Shown piece by piece: positions 61,074 to 64,000 of a DNA stretch of 64,000 nt. How positions within the stretch are numbered: the first letter of the stretch is position 1; every line of letters starts with the position of its first letter. The translations under genes and the position numbers were made by a program. This stretch comes from Thermoanaerobacterales bacterium UBA4880 (GTDB lineage Bacteria > Bacillota > Thermoanaerobacteria > Thermoanaerobacterales > UBA4877): contig DHDI01000012.1 of the NCBI GenBank assembly GCA_002399285.1, positions 1-64,000 on the forward strand, read 5' to 3'. The notes under the pieces were generated by a model that worked only from the letters and a program-made list of their open reading frames with translations, ran no database searches and was not told the origin of the DNA.

Positions 61074-62096
61074 TTAATTGGCAATAACGCCGTAGGAAAC
61101 ATTTTTGTAGTCCCCGATGGTACAATTGATCCCCACGATAGTATTGCTTAATTTGGTTCTTCTTCCTATGCGACAGCCTTCCCATATGACCGAGTTTTTG
61201 ATGTAGCTTCCCCTGTCTATATCGATGCCGTTTCCTATGACGGCGTGCGGCCCTATGATGACGTCGCCCGCTATATGGCAGCCGTCGCCTATGGTTATCG
61301 GCGGTATCAGCTTTGCCGTAGGGCTGACGTAGGTATCGCCGCCTATGACGATACTGTTTTTGTACTCGGCCTCCATAAACGGATAAGAAAACGCCCCGTC
61401 AAGCACGTTTTGATGAAGTTCCAGATACTTATGAGGTGTTCCGATATCGATCCAATAATTATCATTTTTGTATGCGGACATCCTTATACCTGAGGACAAC
61501 AGACCGGGATACACCTCTTTTTCCACGGATACCTCGCATCCCGGTTTTATGAAATCGAGCACGTTCCTCTCGAATACATATATCCCGGCATTGATAAAAT
61601 CCGTGGTTATATCCTCCGGTTTCGGTTTTTCCTTAAACGCCGTTATCCATCCGTCCGCATCCGTATCCACGAGACCGTAGGCGGAGGGATTGGCTACCCG
61701 CGTCAGGGCTATGGTGACGCTTGCCCCTTTATTTCTGTGGTAATCTATGAGTTTTTGCAGATCTATATCGGTAATTATATCGGAGTTGAATATCAGGAAC
61801 GTATCGTCCAGATATTTTTCCGCGTTTTTGATAGCACCGCCCGTGCCCAGAGGGCTCTCTTCGATGCAGTAGTATATCTTAACCCCGAACCTGCTGCCGT
61901 CTCCGAAGTATTCCATGATCTGTTCGGGTTGGTAACACAGGCTCATCACTATTTCATCTATGCCGTATCCCCTTATATACTCTATGGTCCTCTGCAGCAG
62001 AGGTTTGTTAAGCACCGGTACCATCGGCTTGGGGATGGAATGAGTCAGCGGATATAGCCTTGTCCCCTTTCCCCCTGCCAATAAAAGTGCCTTCAT
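61074..62096 (-). CDS. Sugar-1-phosphate nucleotidyltransferase (GDP-mannose pyrophosphorylase-like)
   Basis: This 340-residue enzyme couples NTP with a hexose 1-phosphate. The N-terminal catalytic domain has LLLAGGKGTRLYPLTHSIPKP (loop GGKGTRLYPLT), PLGTGGAI, FNSDI and EKPKP; a left-handed beta-helix with hexapeptide repeats (about 245-340) follows. This layout is closest to mannose-1-phosphate guanylyltransferases and glucose-1-phosphate thymidylyltransferases of the two-domain type. It is the first gene of a four-gene operon ending with the phosphohexomutase. Confidence 0.88.
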   Translation of the reverse strand: MKALLLAGGKGTRLYPLTHSIPKPMVPVLNKPLLQRTIEYIRGYGIDEIVMSLCYQPEQIMEYFGDGSRFGVKIYYCIEESPLGTGGAIKNAEKYLDDTFLIFNSDIITDIDLQKLIDYHRNKGASVTIALTRVANPSAYGLVDTDADGWITAFKEKPKPEDITTDFINAGIYVFERNVLDFIKPGCEVSVEKEVYPGLLSSGIRMSAYKNDNYWIDIGTPHKYLELHQNVLDGAFSYPFMEAEYKNSIVIGGDTYVSPTAKLIPPITIGDGCHIAGDVIIGPHAVIGNGIDIDRGSYIKNSVIWEGCRIGRRTKLSNTIVGINCTIGDYKNVSYGVIAN

Positions 62097-62208
62097 TAAA
62101 CCATCTCCTTCAAAAATATTCCAACTACCAACTTTATTTTATATTTAAGTGTGTCTGTTTGTCAAACACGGACTCCCCGTGATTTTGCATCACACACGTA
62201 GTTATCAA

Positions 62209-62220
62209 AAGATATATCTT
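62209..62220. promoter_or_regulatory. Possible operator AAGATATATCTT
   Basis: A perfect 12-base palindrome about 110 bases upstream of the nucleotidyltransferase start. Related ATATATC words recur in the next 50 bases, suggesting a cluster of binding sites. Confidence 0.4.
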
Positions 62221-62547
62221 AAAATATATCAATTTTGGATTTTTTAGCGTATATCTTCCGATATATACCAACTTTTTATAAAGCACCCCGCCAAACTTTA
62301 AAATTCGGTTATGGATGTCGTGCGAATTTGTAAAAATGTAGGGTACTCGTCATACTTTATTATTATATTTAATAACCGTGTTCTTTATACCTGTGCAGCA
62401 CCGCAGGCCTATGAATTTACAGAAATGCATATAGATGTAAATTTTATTAGATATTTTTAAATAAAATTTGATCGGCCGGCTACTGTGTGATGTAACCGGA
62501 ATTTAATATTAGCTTAACCATTTGTTAACACTTTATGAACGGGCCGG

Positions 62548-62556
62548 TGATATAAT
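62548..62556 (+). promoter_or_regulatory. Extended -10 promoter of the SLH deacetylase gene
   Basis: TGATATAAT is the same extended -10 motif seen upstream of three other genes. Transcription would begin near 62563, just before the ATG at 62568, so a ribosome site for that ATG would not be on the message. Confidence 0.65.
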
Positions 62557-62585
62557 CGAATTACATAATGTTGGAGGTGATCTAC

Positions 62586-63995
62586 ATAAAGAAGTATATA
62601 TCGGTAATTATTGCATTGGTTACAGTGCTCTCCGTTATAACGATAACCGGCAGCGTCTATTGCTCGACGGCCGTCAATGTGCCCGTGCTCATGTATCACG
62701 ATATAAGAGAAGGGGCCGTAAAGCCGTCCGAGACTGGCGTCGTCGTAACGCCGGAGACTTTCAAAGAACAGATGGAGTATTTGAAACTGGCTGGATACCA
62801 CACCATTAATGTGGATCAATATATAAATTTTATGAAGAACAAAGGGTCCCTTCCCGCCGATCCTATAATGATAACCTTTGACGACGGCTATGAAAGCGGC
62901 TATAAATATGCGTATCCGATCCTGAAACAGCTGGGTATGAAGGGCGTGGTAAATGTGATCGTCTCGCAGACAAAGGGAGAGCCCAACTATCACTATTGGC
63001 CTCCGACACACCTCATCTGGGAACAGATGAAAGAGATGAGCGATTCGGGCGTGTTCGACATAGAGAGCCATACCTATGACCTTCACTACTATGCCTCCAA
63101 CGGCAAGCGGAATTTACCCGCCGCCTCGGGGCAGATAAAGATAAACGGAAAACTGGAAAGCTATGATCACTATGTGGCCAGGGTGGGAAGCGATTTTAAA
63201 AGGTCAGCGTCCATGTTGGAGAAGAACACGGGGAAAAGGGTCAGGCTGCTGTCCTATCCCTATGGAGTAGGCAATGCCACTACCATACGACTGGCGAAGG
63301 AAGCCGGATATGAGGCCGTCTTTACCATCAAAGAGGGTGTGATGAGACCGCAAAACGACATCATGATGGGAAAGAGGGTAAAGGTAAAGGGCACGCATAC
63401 GGGATATGACATTGTGAGGAATATCTATAAGGACGGCGGCATAAAGACAAAACCGCCCTATTATGATCTCGAAAAACACTGGGCCGGCAAAGATGTAATC
63501 CAGATGATGTCCAAGGGATATATGAAGGGTTATCCCGATAAGACCTTCAAACCTGATAATCCCGTTACGCGGGCGGAAATGGCCACAATGATCTCCTCGG
63601 TCTTCGGCGTAAAGGATAAGGCCGCGGCTCTGCCGTTTACCGATGTAAAACCCGATTCATGGTACTATGGCTCCGTCTCCTCCTGCTATGCGCACGGTCT
63701 CTTCACGTATTACGGGACCGCCTTCCGGCCGGACGCAAAGGCCACAAGGGAAGATGCCGCGGCTGCGATCGCGCCTTTTCTGCCTGATACGGCTTCTGCG
63801 GATCTTTCCTCATACAAGGATGCAGGGGAAGTCTCACAATATGCCAAGTCCGCCATACAAAAAGCCGTTGCCGCCGGGATAATCAAAGGAAGACAGGGCG
63901 GATACCTCTCGCCTAAAGGCAGCGTCACCAGAGCCGAGCTCGCCGTTATGATCGAAAGGGCGCTGAACCTCGGACATGATGCCGCCAACTTGTAG
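62586..63995 (+). CDS. SLH-anchored polysaccharide deacetylase, probable AUA start
   Basis: This protein of about 469 residues is exported (IKKYISVIIALVTVLSVITI signal) and has a NodB-type deacetylase domain: VPVLMYHDI, ITFDDGYESGY with the metal Asp pair, FDIESHTYDLH, and LLSYPYG. Three SLH repeats from about residue 300 (HWAGKDVIQM, PDSWYYGSV, YAKSAIQKA) attach it to secondary cell-wall polymer. GGAGGTGAT is perfect and eight bases before ATA 62586, while ATG 62568 lies ahead of that site. The AUA start is therefore favoured; the start 18 bases earlier remains possible. Confidence 0.85.
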   Translation: MKKYISVIIALVTVLSVITITGSVYCSTAVNVPVLMYHDIREGAVKPSETGVVVTPETFKEQMEYLKLAGYHTINVDQYINFMKNKGSLPADPIMITFDDGYESGYKYAYPILKQLGMKGVVNVIVSQTKGEPNYHYWPPTHLIWEQMKEMSDSGVFDIESHTYDLHYYASNGKRNLPAASGQIKINGKLESYDHYVARVGSDFKRSASMLEKNTGKRVRLLSYPYGVGNATTIRLAKEAGYEAVFTIKEGVMRPQNDIMMGKRVKVKGTHTGYDIVRNIYKDGGIKTKPPYYDLEKHWAGKDVIQMMSKGYMKGYPDKTFKPDNPVTRAEMATMISSVFGVKDKAAALPFTDVKPDSWYYGSVSSCYAHGLFTYYGTAFRPDAKATREDAAAAIAPFLPDTASADLSSYKDAGEVSQYAKSAIQKAVAAGIIKGRQGGYLSPKGSVTRAELAVMIERALNLGHDAANL

Positions 63996-64000
63996 ATAAA

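Larger units (their letters stand above)
62097..62585. other. AT-rich divergent regulatory region
   Basis: About 490 bases without a gene. It holds the palindrome AAGATATATCTT (62209-62220), further ATATATC-type half-sites at about 62224-62268, and the promoter of the deacetylase. The nucleotidyltransferase operon promoter must also lie here, but no clear hexamers are visible on the minus strand. Confidence 0.5.

Overview
The window reads as chromosome from an anaerobic, probably moderately thermophilic Clostridia-type Bacillota. The clues are strong GGAGG-type ribosome sites, extended -10 promoters (TGnTATAAT), heavy use of ATA for Ile and AGG for Arg, a monomeric [FeFe] hydrogenase, sodium-pump decarboxylase subunits, a ferredoxin, an SLH-anchored deacetylase and a copper-amine-oxidase-like stalk-domain protein. 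I did not identify the species. No rRNA, tRNA, CRISPR array, intact insertion sequence or prophage was seen.

Layout. 0-5.9 kb: a MarR-controlled heterodimeric ABC exporter, a small DUF1657-like protein and class I fructose-bisphosphate aldolase. 5.9-17.8 kb: a DUF2087 protein, three tandem M42 aminopeptidases, a Ku-LigD end-joining pair flanked by decayed sequence, and a complete oligopeptide ABC transporter (oppABCDF type) ending in a 54-residue membrane protein. 17.8-33.8 kb: DNA polymerase IV, a seven-repeat propeller lipoprotein, MFS transporters, an Rpn-type nuclease, chorismate mutase, a radical SAM DNA-repair-type protein, an orphan osmoprotectant-binding lipoprotein, pyroglutamyl peptidase, an asparaginase-like Ntn hydrolase, pyrC and pyrD, a cyclase-family hydrolase, a nitroreductase and a DUF4342 protein. 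33.8-39.7 kb: a beta-glucoside PTS locus with a PRD regulator, EIIB, EIIC, GH1 phospho-glycosidase, EIIA and its own HPr.

39.8-52.4 kb: membrane subunits of a decarboxylase sodium pump, CBS-type pyrophosphatase, a split ThrE exporter, [FeFe] hydrogenase, a MATE pump, a stalk-domain protein, and a TetR regulator divergent from an old-yellow-enzyme family reductase. 52.6-62.1 kb: a mannoside-like metabolism region. It holds a 1187-residue GT81-like/GH130 fusion facing a four-gene operon (sugar-1-phosphate nucleotidyltransferase, GT4 glycosyltransferase, an alpha/alpha-barrel protein, phosphomannomutase/phosphoglucomutase). The window ends with a polysaccharide deacetylase carrying three SLH repeats.

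How it fits together: oligopeptide import, three M42 peptidases, pyroglutamyl peptidase and the asparaginase-like enzyme suggest active peptide use, alongside beta-glucoside fermentation through the PTS. The strongest unusual signals are: (1) a dispersed, foldable intergenic repeat that sits within a few bases of stop codons, always in the same orientation to the gene; (2) the GT-GH130 fusion opposite a nucleotide-sugar operon, suggesting synthesis and phosphorolysis of an internal mannoside; (3) relics of ku and ligD on either side of the intact pair; (4) a PTS-embedded HPr with Asp at position 46 in place of the regulatory Ser; (5) a likely AUA start codon on the SLH deacetylase.
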